A stretch of 64,000 nt of DNA from contig CM024188.1 of the NCBI GenBank assembly GCA_013433145.1, positions 11,584,345 to 11,648,344 on the forward strand, given 5' to 3'. This DNA comes from Ascaris suum (lineage: Eukaryota; Nematoda; Chromadorea; Rhabditida; Ascarididae). The number at the start of each line of letters is the position of its first letter. Position 1 is the first letter of the stretch. A program made the translations under genes and the position numbers. Positions 42,176-54,519 of this stretch are shown one piece after another. The notes beneath the pieces were generated by a model. The model saw only the letters and a program-made list of their open reading frames with translations, did no database searches and was not told the DNA's origin.

Positions 42176-45100
42176 GAGCCTCGGACCACTTTGTTTTGAA
42201 CCAATCCACGACCGAGCACCCCTTTCTATTGCTGCCCGATTTCACACTCTGTTTTGCATTGCGAGGTTTTTTTCCGCTTTATCGTCAGATTGACGAGTGT
42301 TGGCGCCCCATTGGTTTCCCTCCAAGTCTCGCTAGCCTCCCAAATCGAAAACATTCACAGGTCTATCAGTTTTTGAAGGTCTTTGTTTCTTTCGGTTCTT
42401 TTAATCGGTCAGACTTTGAGAGTTCTTTTAATTGATCAGACTTTGAGAGCCGTTGTTCCTAAAATCAGCAATCAGATAATTGGAGAGAGCAAAGAGCGTT
42501 ATCATTTCAGGCATGATCGCGTGCGAAAAGCAAAGATTGTTCAAAACACTGACGAACATCTTGAGGTAATATGGTGAAGTAGGCTTGATTTGAGAACACA
42601 TCAAAGCACGGGGCCGACGCTTAGGGGCTATCGGGATAAGCGTGGGGTGGACGCAAAGTGTGCTCGTAATGTCCTTTAAAGCTGTCCGCTTTTTTAGCCG
42701 GATTCCGTCCCCCATTCAGGACCTTCTTTCTCTGTTTTTTTTATTATCTTCTTCTGTTCTCTGGAATTTCTTTCCTTTCGACTTCATTATCTGTCTATAA
42801 ACTGACCAATGTCTGTCCACGACTGTTCTGTAACAGAAAAAGACAGTGTTGTTTGCTTAATGTGGATCGGATTTTTGAAAAAAATTCGGTATTCTACTCA
42901 CCGACACTCATTTTCCGAGGAGAAAAGGTAGGGGGGAAGGTAGAGAAGTGAGACGATGTTTTTGACACAAGACGCTATGTTTCATTTCCCTTTGTCCATC
43001 ACTTGCGTTTCTATTTTCCTTCTAAAAATTCTCTTTGTGGGTTTCATCGCTGTTAGCATCAAATGTCGCTCTACCCATTAACTTTTATAGAAACATGTCT
43101 CGCTTAGAAAATTTTGCATCGCTACGGCATTTTTTGCTGCTTGGGATCCTTTTTTTGCTTCCTTCGTTGTACTGCAGCAGTTAAATTTGCTTTCTGGCGA
43201 TGGCAACGATCAGTCGTTTTACTTTCACGCCATTTCACTGCTTTCTGTTTCCATCGTGTTCGCTATTTCTTTGCTTTCTTTTCTTATGAGGTGGGGTTGT
43301 CTTTTTTTTTTTTTTTTTGCACTGACAATGAACGATAGGGATTTGCTGTAAGAAAAGTTTGCCTTCTGCAAACTTATGGTCTTCGAGCAAAAGGCAGCGA
43401 CTTCCTGGCCTTTCTTATATGAAAATCTTTTTTCGCATTTGAAATTCTGTCATAGGCGAAGCATTGTTGCTGACGAGGTCCGCTGACGCATTCTTCTTAC
43501 CCACCTCATTCATTTTACCAGTTTTCGACTTCTTGGATAGCTGCCTAACTTATTAAGAGGGATATTTATAAGTTCGTAGGTTACAGACGAGCGTCGCCCT
43601 TCATTCTCGTTCCCCTTTCTTCTAGCTCCAATTTTTTGCTCGAATTTTGAAGAGACATTTCTATGTGCAAAATGGAGGAGATAGTTTTGCACAAGTGTTT
43701 ATCTTTTTATTTTCCATCGTCTTCGAATTCTGCACAAATGGTTTTACTGATTGTTTTCTTTTGGCGAAAGTAGCTTTTATTTATTGACATCTAGATGAAG
43801 ATTGCATTCATTTTTGATAGTTCCATTCAGTTTTGTTTTCCTTCATCACCAGATCTTTCTATTATTTCTTGGCATCCATGTGCATGCACTTAATTAGACG
43901 CAAAGTTTTTCGGTTCATCTTCTATTGATTGGAAAGTTGCTAAAATTTTCTAGTTTGTTGCAAGTGTGGCACTTTCCGATGTCACTCTTCACTTTTGTTC
44001 ACTGATTTATTGTATAACGTTGCGCTGATTTTCTCAGTGACAGAACGACATGAATATTTTCACTTTTTTCCTTTTTTCAAACCTCAGAAGACGTTGTAGT
44101 TTCATTGTTGTAATTCCTTCTCGTCGTTTCCCATTCTTCGCGCTTTGCTTTTTCTTTGTTGTTTGCCTTTTAGAGGGACATTCGCTAGGATGAATTGATG
44201 CTGCAGCAGATCATAATAGGGAATTGATTTGCTGTTGTTTGTTGTGGTGGTGATCTCTGTTTTGTGGTGCACGTCACTCTCCTCATACCGAGTTGTCGTT
44301 AGATCTTTTTGCTCTCACTTTCGATAATACCGCTGTTTGCCGTTTCTTTCTTGCCCATTGCGTTTCTAGCTTTCACTGAGATGTATCTTGTAGTTGCTTT
44401 CTTGTGCTTACTTACCTACTTTCGTCTCTGTTTCTTTTGTTCCGCTTACAGTGCCCACCTTTCTAAACTTCTTCCCTTCTGTGAATTCTTTTTAAAGGTA
44501 GAGTGCGAATCAACACACATTGCCTTTGTGTTGGTTGCCGTTCTTCTTTCATTCCTTTGTTTATCATCATTTTCCACTTTCAAAACAATGAGAGATGTAC
44601 GCTGAGAATCTGTTTTAAAGATGTAATCGGGGGAAGGGGAATCTAGTTTAGAGTTAAGTATTTTCGGAGTAATTGAGTAATCACAGCATATTTTATCAGC
44701 GAGGGTCTCTGATTGCGCGGAAATGTTTCATCTTTCTTGCAGTTTTGAGTTGTGATGGTAAAAAATAAAGCAGTGAAGCCATATTGCATAGGCAGTTCCA
44801 AAGTTGTAGAGGGACGCCCGAACAACCTTCCCTTCGCAGAATTCGGGAAGTGTTGAAGGAGAGATGGATGGCGCAAAACGTAATGGAGAAATCAGTGATG
44901 GTGGATGATTTTAGGTAGGCAGCTGTCAGAATCAAAATTTAAGAGGAATGGTCCCCATCCTGTTCTCATCGGTCACTTCATCGAGTGAAACACATGTATC
45001 ATTTTGAAGCTGTGAACCACAGATTCCATGATTTTCCTTTAAAGAAGCACTTACGTGAGACGTAATAATTGCCTCCCTAGCAGTAAAACTGTTTTTGCGC

Positions 45101-47634
45101 ATTGCCAACGTTCATTCTATGAACGCAGTTCTTCGTTTTTGTTGCTTACGGTCTCTCTGTTCTTCCACATATTCGTATGAGAGTCTTAGGTAAATGAGGC
45201 CAAAAGGAGGGAGGGGAGTCTCTGCTTTCGCTTATATCGTGGTATAATTTAATGCTGAGGTTAGTATGCTTATGCTGTTTTTACGCTTGAACAGTAGTTG
45301 AGGAGAGCGTTGTCATTGCTTATTTCATTTCATTTTCGCTTATATTGAGACGGTCTGTTATATGGTTAAATAGTCGAAAACTTTTCACAGAGTGCAGCAA
45401 TTTCGCGGCGAAAGTAGGGAGTGCTGAAGCAAATTTAAGTTTCATAATGGTTAGGGCTACTGATGTTAAGACATGGCTGCGATGGCTCCAGATGTTTTGT
45501 AATAAGAAGAAATGGGTGAACGAAAAGTAGGCAAAACAAGATGACTGTCAGCTTTTTGAAAGCGTTGAGCCTACGCGCTTCCTTGCTATCGCCAGCTACT
45601 AGCAGCATGCTTAACCACAGTAAATTCTGAGCAGAGAACCGAGGTAGTTCCCTATCAACCTGATCACCTTGCGCCGCTTTTTCTTGTCTTTGTTTTATTC
45701 GCCGCCTGTCTCATTGTTTATTTTCTGCACTAAAGCAGCATTACTTCCTCCAGCTTTCATAGAAACTATAGGAAAATTTTTAGATTTTAGCTGCTAAAGT
45801 GCTGAATAAGGCTGTCGCATTAAGGCAAAGTGTTTTGATTGTTTGACTATGTTGGTCTCTCTGTTGAGCAGGACTTAGCCGTGGAGGTTCTACGTATGTT
45901 TCCTGCTAAAACAAAAGCTCGCTACGCGACTTCTAGAAATTCAGTGAATTTTGAGACGGCTGAATCTCATACATCCCATGAATATGTGGATGTGGTGCTC
46001 TTGTCTAAACGAAAATTTAGGAGAATGGATGAATGAAAATGAAAAAATGAATGTGATGAACGAGAAGGTTCAGGGAATATGCTTTCCGCAAGGAACGTAC
46101 CACAAAGAATAACCCGTGTACAGATTTTTCTAAGTTAACCATAGTGAAACCGTGAAGAGGACGAGTTATTGAGGTTTTTTTTGCGTGATTGAGAGGATCA
46201 TCAGGTAACAAGCAGCACAGCTCATTGCATTTGTCACCCTCTTCACGTGTAGAGCTGTTGATGGCTTTGCTAAACGCTAAACGGATTTGATGAAGATGTG
46301 CGCATCGCTGGATTTGAGGTGTCAGCACCAGCAGCAGTCGTTCGTGCTTTTGTGTGTGAGCATGGCTGTTGATTTCAGACGCACCTATAGGCACGGCTGC
46401 TCACTGCTCGCACAGCACAGCAATGGTCTCGTGATCGGCTGTCGTTCGCTTCTCAGTTGCGCTCAACCAGGCGACCCCTTCCCTCGTTGCTTGCGTTTTT
46501 TTAAAGATTTTATTTCCTGTCATACTTTGTTGACACCCTCGATAGCAGTAAGACGCAGGCTGACACTTTTGGCTATCTTTTTTACGGAAGTATAAAGCTC
46601 TAAAATGTTTAGTGAACAACTGCTGCGTTCATCGTTGTCTTTGAAATCTACACATAGTCTGTGCTGAATTCCGTTAGTTGATCAGTATCGAAATTCACAC
46701 CTGTGTCACCTTGATCTATGTTGTGGTGGCTGCTTTTGTTAGTTAGTTGTATAACACCTGTATAACAGCCGATAGAACAGAAGAATGGAGTGGCACAGCA
46801 CAGAAAATATTATTGGAGTAGACATTCCTTCTGTGAATATTATGTGGTGGGAAAAATTCTCACATTGGAACATGTTGGGGATCCAAAAAGCCATTTTAAA
46901 ATGTGTTCTATTCAATTTCAATTTTCTTAAGGGGACCCTCAAATGAGAGGTGGGCATGGCAAGAATCGTGGCCATCCCACAGATTTGTTGCCCTTAAGTG
47001 CAGCTGCGTAGTTCACTTACTCATCTTAGCCGCTTCTTGTTGTCATTCAGTAATTGAATTACTAACCGTCATTCTTTTTTCCGTTATCTGATATAACGCA
47101 ACTTATTGAAGTTTCTTCTAGTCGGCCTAACAAATATACGTTCATGGGTGAACTCGCTCACCATAGACGATAACAAACAAAACCTGCTTAGCAAATTTTT
47201 ATTGCCATTTAGTTCTTGGAATGGGGTTTTCTAACGTAACGACGCTGTATATTGGCTGTTCTAAAGGGCATCCCAACGTTTGCAATAGGGCCGTTGCACT
47301 GAATTATGGTTTCGAGGTCTCTGTACTCGCTGACCCCGCATCTAAAAACTGAGGTATTCTCATTTTTTGATCAAAAGTCCTATGCACCAGTTGCTTTAGG
47401 TAACTTCTGATCAAAATCGAGGACCTGAAGTCACCTAAAGCGAAATAGAAGAAAGTGGAACAAAAGAAGTTTTTTGTTTATAGAGAGCCAGTGACCACAG
47501 TGATCTCATTAGTTCGTTATTCCATAAACTCGTAAATATTTTGCTTGTGTTATTTGAATTTTTCTTTAGATGCGTGCAGACTAAACCTCCAGTCTTGCTG
47601 GTTACTTTTTGGTGCGCAGAACGTTTTGATTCGC
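42176..47634. other. Interval downstream of ppk-1, no confident gene
   Basis: T-rich DNA with frames such as 44309-44605 that encode only Phe/Leu/Ser-rich strings typical of translated intron. One stretch (45872-46036) looks coding and is listed separately. No repeat family was recognised. Confidence 0.45.
45872..46036 (+). CDS. Possible exon of unknown gene
   Basis: After TTGAGCAG the frame reads DLAVEVLRMFPAKTKARYAT, SRNSVNFETAESHTSHEY and VDVVLLSKRKF to TGA at 46034-46036. Amino-acid balance and codon use look more like coding DNA than the T-rich surroundings. No family is recognised. It could be a further 3' exon of ppk-1 or chance. Confidence 0.2.
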   Translation, partial: DLAVEVLRMFPAKTKARYATSRNSVNFETAESHTSHEYVDVVLLSKRKFRRMDE

Positions 47635-48380
47635 TAATGAGAATGAATAAAAGCACTGGAGTCGTTCGAATGATGGCGGAAGAGAATATGCACGCAGTAG
47701 GGTTCAAGTTTTGATGGGGGCGAGTTCCATTTCGCACCAGTCTTGTTTGTGCCAAATTTTTACTTTCTGAAATCTCGTGAGATTGAGTGTGCTGATTGTT
47801 GTTCCTTTTTCATTTTGCAAAAGCTTGATAGATTTCGACGCGAAACCTGTAATATTGTAGTTGTCTTCATTTTGTTGTGCTCTGACAAGTTTTAGCAATG
47901 ATGTGTTTAATATTCTGCATTCTTTCGAAATGTTTTGCATGTATCACTTCATTTCTTGCCAAATGGAGTGATGTATTTTGTTTTACTTTTTTTTTTTTTT
48001 TTTTTGCACGCAATATGCTGCTGCAAAGTTTTCGATAGTTTGGTGAAACAGAGTGATGCACAGCCTTATTTTTCAGCAGACAACAAATGTTGTCGTCACT
48101 GGCGAATTAATTAGGTAAACAAATTATCCCTACTGATACCAAGTTATCCAAGAGGAAGGAAATACAAAAGTGCATTAGTTTCGTCGTCTTTTTAGGCAAT
48201 CTTTTGAAACGAAATGGTGGAATAACTGGCAGACCAAAGTGAGCCTCATTGCACTTGGCGGTGGGAGGTGTAGGAAATCTTTTGAATCTACGTAAGGAAT
48301 ATTATCAGTGATGTGGTCATTTGATTGTAGACGGACCTCGAGGGAGTGAGTGGAATCCCATATGTGGACATATTTCATTA
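47635..48380 (+). repeat. Tandem duplication, copy 1
   Basis: Aligns to 48462-49110 with an offset of roughly 830 bases. Shared islands include TTTGATAGATTTCGAYG, CTGTAATATTGTA, CTCGAGGGAGT and AAACGAAATGGTG in the same order. Diverged by substitutions and small indels. Confidence 0.75.
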
Positions 48381-48461
48381 TAATGATGAGCGTTTATCAT
48401 TTTCGGAGATATTGGAGAGGAGAACAATTCTGTAGGATGACATTCTAGGATGTGTTTTGGT

Positions 48462-49110
48462 CTGTTAATGAGGATACGCAGAAGTTCTGAAGTTCAGTTA
48501 ACGGGGACAGGCGGAAGAGTAGGTAGTCATGAAATTCCGTGTTGTGTGGAAAGAAGTCCCGCACTGCTTTCGTTTGCGCCAAACTTCTGCTTCCCAAAGT
48601 CTCGCGAGGTTCATTGTCCTAACTGTTGTATTTGCTTTCACGCTGTAAAAGTTTGATAGATTTCGATGTGATGAAGTCTGTAATATTGTATTTGTTCTTA
48701 TTTTGTAAAACTGCGGAAGGTGTTAGTAATGATATGTGTAACAGTTGTTACTCTCTCAGCGTGTTTTGTTTGTGTCATTTCTTTCCTTTCCTATCAAGTG
48801 GAGTCATGCAGAGGGCTTTCTCCGGCCCACAGAATGGTTTTGGAAAATTCTCATGTTACTTATTGACATAGAAAGGTGCATTTCATGTAAATAGCGAAAA
48901 GCAGAGGTGCAGCCGGCTTTTCAGGTTCCTAGGCAGTTGTGTGAACGAAATGGTGAAGCAGTTGGCAGAACAAAGTTAGGTTTATAGCGTTGAGACGTGG
49001 GGGGTGTTAACACATCTGTTGAACATATAAAGTGGACACCGTTTATGATGCGGCCATTTCGATGTGAGTGGATCTCGAGGGAGTAGATGGGTCTGTGTAT
49101 TTAGCCATGC
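48462..49110 (+). repeat. Tandem duplication, copy 2
   Basis: Second copy of the element at 47635-48380. Matching blocks at about 48570-48700 and 48930-49090. No open frame is conserved between the copies, so this looks like duplicated non-coding DNA or a decayed repeat. Confidence 0.75.
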
Positions 49111-50940
49111 TTTGTTGTGTTGATGCCTTTTTCCATTTGCTATGCAGTTGCTTTGGAGTAGAAAACGTTCAGAAATGAGCGGCGTTCCAGGCTCGTGAGA
49201 CTGAGATTTCAAGGTTGCGTTGCAAAGCGTTGAGATTCGAGCGTTCAAGTCTCTTGGGGGCTTCTGTAATCTCAGGAAATGGCTCGTCCACTTGGATATG
49301 TCGTTGGTGAAGTTCAGTGTATCTGTTTCAGCGTTCCTTTCGAGAGCAAAATCCGAGAGTTTTAGGAGGCGTTACGGAGTCCACACCGGTTGTGTAGGTA
49401 ATATGAAGCAGTATGTTGCATAGCCATATTTTTGTCACTCAAAAGCGGTCTTTTCACAGAAATTGCCATGTAGCACTTGCATGAGCGGTGTTTAGAGTGC
49501 CTCCCAAAAGATAGTTCAGTGAATACTTTAGATGGGAAGTTTAGAGTATTGCATCCCCTTATGTCAAAATTTGCGAAGTGAAGTGGCGGGCGTATTCGTT
49601 CGCGTCTAACACCTTGTTCCATTATGTTTGTGACAATTTCATATACACAAGGGTGCGGTCGGAGAGAAACGCTGAACTTGTGACTCACCCGTTTTCACTG
49701 AGAACCGGACATGAAGTTGGCAGAATGCGAAGCATCTCGGCATTGTTTGCTTTTGGTGGCAAAATCTATGGGTTCTTTTGGGCTGAGCAGTTCCATACTT
49801 GCTGGGTGACATGTTCGCTCGAGTATCCAGTGGGCGTCCGAAGCACTTTTAATTCATTTAATTTGTTGTGATGCTGTTGATAGTCGTCGTCGTCGTTTTA
49901 CTACAGCTCTCTGAGTAAATACCGTATGCACAAGCGAGCATTAACAAACCAGTCAAATCAAGCCGACTGCTTCGTAATGGGAAACGTCACATAGGAAAGT
50001 AATTTAACTGAAACTGGATTTCAGAGGTTGGTTATTTCAGAGGGGTGATCTGACAGAAAATGAGACTCAGTTAGGCTGCGGTGCAGCCCGAAGAGGGAAA
50101 CAAATAATGCCACATTTGGTTCGCTCCACATTCACTTCCTTGTACTTTCGTTGCGTTCCTCAACTAAAAGCTCGTGTTTAAAGTCGCCGACAGAGTAGAA
50201 GTGAAAATCGGGCTCAAATTTGATTTTGCCCACGGGTTTTCAAGAGGTTATCTAATTTACCTGGCTTTTGGGCTCATTGGGAACATCCTAAGGACTTGGG
50301 GGAGGGAGAGGGTGGTGTAGTTCAACTCCAAGTTTTGGATAGTAGTGGGATCGCGACCATGGTGGCTCCATCTTGCTTTGGTAGCTCATCACTAACTTCA
50401 ACTTTGGTAAGGGAAGGGACCGCTCCTACTGCCTCGCATGCTCTCGGCAAACAAACAGGTTGTTGTGCTGTTTTGAGGTCGAGCCGTGCTTCCAATGGAT
50501 GGCTTTAAGTTTCCACATCCCCTAGTATAACAAAGGGTTACGGATGCAGCGGAAGCGAATTTACATCAATTGTATGAAGGGCTTGCAAATTTCGTGTGCC
50601 GAACTGCTGGAAAGGACCGTGCTGTTCGATGAACAATATTAAGGGATACCCACCTTGCAGTTCTCGCGATTATTATCGAGCCGAAGCAGCCCTAGTTTTA
50701 CAGTTCACAATCACTCAACCAGATTCTTACATATCAGTGATTATGACGGGCGTTTGAATTGCTACGGCTGTTGATTCAAAAGCTTATTCTCGCATGAAAA
50801 AACTTGGAAAGTAAACGTTTTTGTAAAATGTCTTGCAATACCAAATATTTCGCGTGCACATTTCACTGACTGCAGAGTCGTCGATTTAACTCTAAGATTT
50901 GATTTGCGATGTCAAGTCTATATACATATTGTCTAAAGCT
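49111..50940. other. Interval without a recognised feature
   Basis: Frames at 49578-49871 and 50296-50508 were read. The first ends in an aromatic-rich string (GGKIYGFFWAEQFHTCW) but matches no family I know and has no splice context. Nothing else is supported. Confidence 0.4.
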
Positions 50941-50942
50941 AC

Positions 50943-51108
<166 letters not shown>

Positions 51109-51169
51109 GCATACAGAAGATGTTTTCCCGCGAATTTTTGCGTTCTCCCGCGATAATCCTTTTCCCATT

Positions 51170-53110
51170 GTTATTTCGGCGTGATTTTTTGCATGCGGCT
51201 TCTGGATGTTGTGGAAATGAGCTGATTGGTTTTTGGCGGGATGGTGTTGGGCGAAATCCGGAAATAACCCGGTTGAAAAATTTTCTCATAGATAAGCATT
51301 TCTGCTGAAATCTTTTTTTGTGCTTGATGGATTTTTGTTTTCTTTTTTGCATCTTCTACGGGATTCTAGGGGACATCTCATGGATGAGGTGCGGATTTGT
51401 GAAAAAAATCCTGAATGTGAAAAATTTTCCGGAAAATGTTCGCAAAGTATGCGTAGCAATCTGGAAACGTTTACATCTTTGTCATTTTTTTTGAATTTTT
51501 GGGTAAATTTTTATAGCTGTTGGGAATGTGGGATCGTAGGTGTCGTAGAAGGAAAATTTGTGGATATTTGCTGATCCGATTGAGATATCAGTTCGGGATC
51601 CGGAAAATCATTCTTCGACCATATCTCAGTAGGGAATGGCTCAATTGGACCGGAGTTTTTTTAGTTATTCATGTTTTAGGATTTCCTGTCTGAATCACTT
51701 TAAAGTTTCCGGATTGAATGAATTAAAAGTTGGCAAGTTGCCAACTTCATTTTTATAACTTCTTTCCCCTTACCGTTACACTTTTCTCGTCAACTACAAA
51801 TTTTCATCACTAGCCAAGCCTGTTACAATGATATGAGTTGGGTTTTGCTCTGACCCTCAGTTTTCAGGATATTGAGGAATATTTACGTTCTCAGCCATAG
51901 CTTTCTTCACGGTAATCGTAGAGACGCGCGCTTCGCAGCATTCGACGCCCCAGGCCAATACCTTTCCAATGGCCTATAACATGCCTAGGCGGTCTCTGGC
52001 AGAAATGCTGGAAATTGCATTTGGTGGCGAAATAGTACGCAAAAGTGAGAGAAGCAGAGAAATGAAATTACGCGCGTTCATAACTCGACTCCTTTTGGGG
52101 GAATTTCGATGAAATTTTTTTTTTCTCGATTCGTCGTTTAATTCTCTTTCGAATGGTGTGTATGAATGCTCGGAAATTGAAACCATTTTGAGGGAAAAAA
52201 ATGAAAATATTTATTTCCACAGCAACAAGTGTACGCGGATGAAAGCAGGGGGTGAATGGAGCGGCAGCCCCCTGGCGGGGGGTACAAGGGGTGGAGCCCC
52301 CTTGACCTTAATTTGGAACTGAAATAAAAAAGTTTAGAGTTAGTAGGTACTTGTTCTCACTTCTACTTGCTGTCACCATACTTTCCGTTTATTTCTTCCT
52401 GCATTTTTTAAATTTTCATTCTTTTATGATCTTTCCTTTTATAATGTTTCAGTTTTTCATTGATTTGTACACAATTTGTTCATTATAAAGATTAACTGAT
52501 GTGGATTTTCTATACAAATGTGCAGTAATAGATAATTCGGAATTTTTTTCTCCACTGCGGTTATTCCTAGCGAGCCAGAGTTTGCTTTTTCCAATACAAC
52601 TTCAAAGGCTCTATCAAACGATATAAAATTTGTTTTGCTTTGGAACAAAAGTTGAAAACCGATTCGACCGGCCAGGATTTCTGAAATCTCGTTTTTTGCA
52701 ATATTAGGGGTTCTCATTCTCGGTCGTTGTTTGGTATGGGTGGAAACGGTCTTTTGATTTCTCATTAGCCCGCCGAGACCTATAGAAGATATACGCATCA
52801 TGCTCGAAGGTTCATTAGGGGCCAAAAAACGCAATTTTCCCATCTCTCAAAATTTTTTGATGCCTAACGATAGAACTCGATGTGCTGGTCACGGATGTAT
52901 GTGATTCTGACGCGTTCTTTATGCTGCTCCAGAAATACTGAATGCTAAATTGTGTGCATGGAAATAGTATGTAACTGAAAGAAGGGCAGACGCTCGCATG
53001 AGTATGTCCCTTGCGCTGAAGGTTGTGGGCGAGGCAGCTAGTTGACTGAAGGGAGTGTGCGGTGACCTCGAGATAAGATGTATTTGGATTCGAGTCACGT
53101 CGTAGTCTTA
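51170..53110 (+). repeat. Interspersed repeat family A, copy 1
   Basis: About 1.9 kb matching 54575-56720 in the same order and orientation. Landmarks: TTCTGGATG near the left end, GGAAATCCGG-like words, GAAAATTTTTCCGGAA, ATATCTCAG, GCCAACTTCATT, a GC-rich block with ATGAAAGCAGGGG then GGCAGCCCCC at 52220-52310, and a GACGCTCGC-type right end. No intact transposase frame is seen. Identity by eye is moderate. Confidence 0.75.
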
Positions 53111-53585
53111 GTACTCCCTTCCAATGTACCTTTTAAGGGGAGGGGACGGCGATTTTCATCTACGAACTGACTACGTTGTACTTAGCTGTACTCCAAGGGT
53201 TTCGGAGGAGGCGGGTGGAGCCAGAAAATTGTGGATAATGAATTTAGCACTCATTTTTGAAATTAAAAAAAAAAAATTGTTATGGATCATGTCTGGGCTC
53301 CGAATGCTCCAATTTTGATGCGGTTTTGAACATTCAACTTGGTGTAATACAGGCGAGGATAAAATAAATGCCCGGTGTAGCGCGGAGTGACTATATCGCA
53401 CGGCATCGCCGTACGTAGTTCTACCTGGAGCATAGATTGTCAAGGACGATATCTCGGCTCCGTATGAAGCAATTTTGATGCTGTCTTCACTGGATGGCTT
53501 CGCGTGACCTGGGTAAACGGGCCATGCGTGAAGTGAGATGTGTGCGCACGGCGCAGCCACGTCGCACGCGCTCGTTACCTGTCCC

Positions 53586-53699
53586 AAGTAATATCTCAGT
53601 GCCAGGTGGACGAATATCGTTCGGGTTTTCTAAATTCTGTTCCGTAGGATATTTGGAAAAGTGTAACACGTGGAACTTCGTAGAATTCGTACTAGTGTA
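53586..53699 (+). repeat. Family B repeat, diverged copy
   Basis: Contains diverged versions of GAGATACGACATGGG, GACGAAGTTTGATCCGG and AAAAGTGTRACACGTG in the same orientation as the copy at 62690-62960. It ends in ACTAGTGTAG next to a TA tract. Confidence 0.5.

Positions 53700-53701
<2 letters not shown>

Positions 53702-53774
<73 letters not shown>
53702..53774. repeat. (TA)36 microsatellite
   Basis: Uninterrupted TA array between repeat B and the tandem family C. Confidence 0.97.
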
Positions 53775-53777
<3 letters not shown>

Positions 53778-53811
53778 TACAAAAGATCACTAATGACAAG
53801 TTGCCTTGTAG

Positions 53812-54490
53812 ACACTCAAACTTTCTTCAGTCTTTAACTTTGTTGGAAAATTTTTTTTTCATTACATAGCATGGTCCCGTGCCTAGACATAGTTCGTTGC
53901 TGGGCAAAACCGGGGACGGGAACCTGGAAAATTTTTTAAATATTTTCCTTTCGTAGTTAGGTACCAATACAGACACTCTTACTTTCTTCAAACTTAAACT
54001 TTCGGGGAATTTTTTCTTTGAATACATGTCATAGCCCGGTTAATATGCAAACCTTGTTGGTGGACAAATCCTGCAGACGGGAAGGTGGAAAGTTTTCGAA
54101 ATATTTCTGTTCCATAGTTAAGGAAGCTTGTAGAGACTCTCTCTCTCTCTCTCTCTTCAATGTTTGAGTTTTGAGGGAATTTTTCTTTCATAAGATCATA
54201 TGGCCAGGTGTCTAGGCTCGGTTTTTTGGTGGGCAAAACATGGGGCAGGGAACCTGGGAACTTTTGGAAATATTTTTCTTCCACTACATCACTAAAGACA
54301 ACCTGGCTTCTAGACACTCTAAGTTTCTTCAAACTTCAAATTCCCTGGAAACTTTTTTGATAACATAGCGTGGGCCCGTGCATAGACAAGTTCGTCGGTA
54401 GGCAAAACCCGGGACGGGAACCTCGATAATTTTTGAGATATTTCTCATAGATAAGTACCACTGCAGACACTGTGGCTCCGTGCAGCCTTT
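53812..54490 (+). repeat. Tandem repeat family C, about four units of 150-180 bp
   Basis: Each unit runs GACACTCT, TTTCTTCAAACTT, GGAAATTTTTTCTTT, CATAGC, a GGGCAAAACC-type word, GACGGGAACCTGG and a TTTTGGAAATATTT-type word. Unit starts fall at about 53812, 53970, 54135, 54315 and 54467 (partial). An inverted copy lies at 59085-59440. Confidence 0.8.
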
Positions 54491-54519
54491 GAGTAATAAA
54501 TTAAAGAATTATTTTTTCC

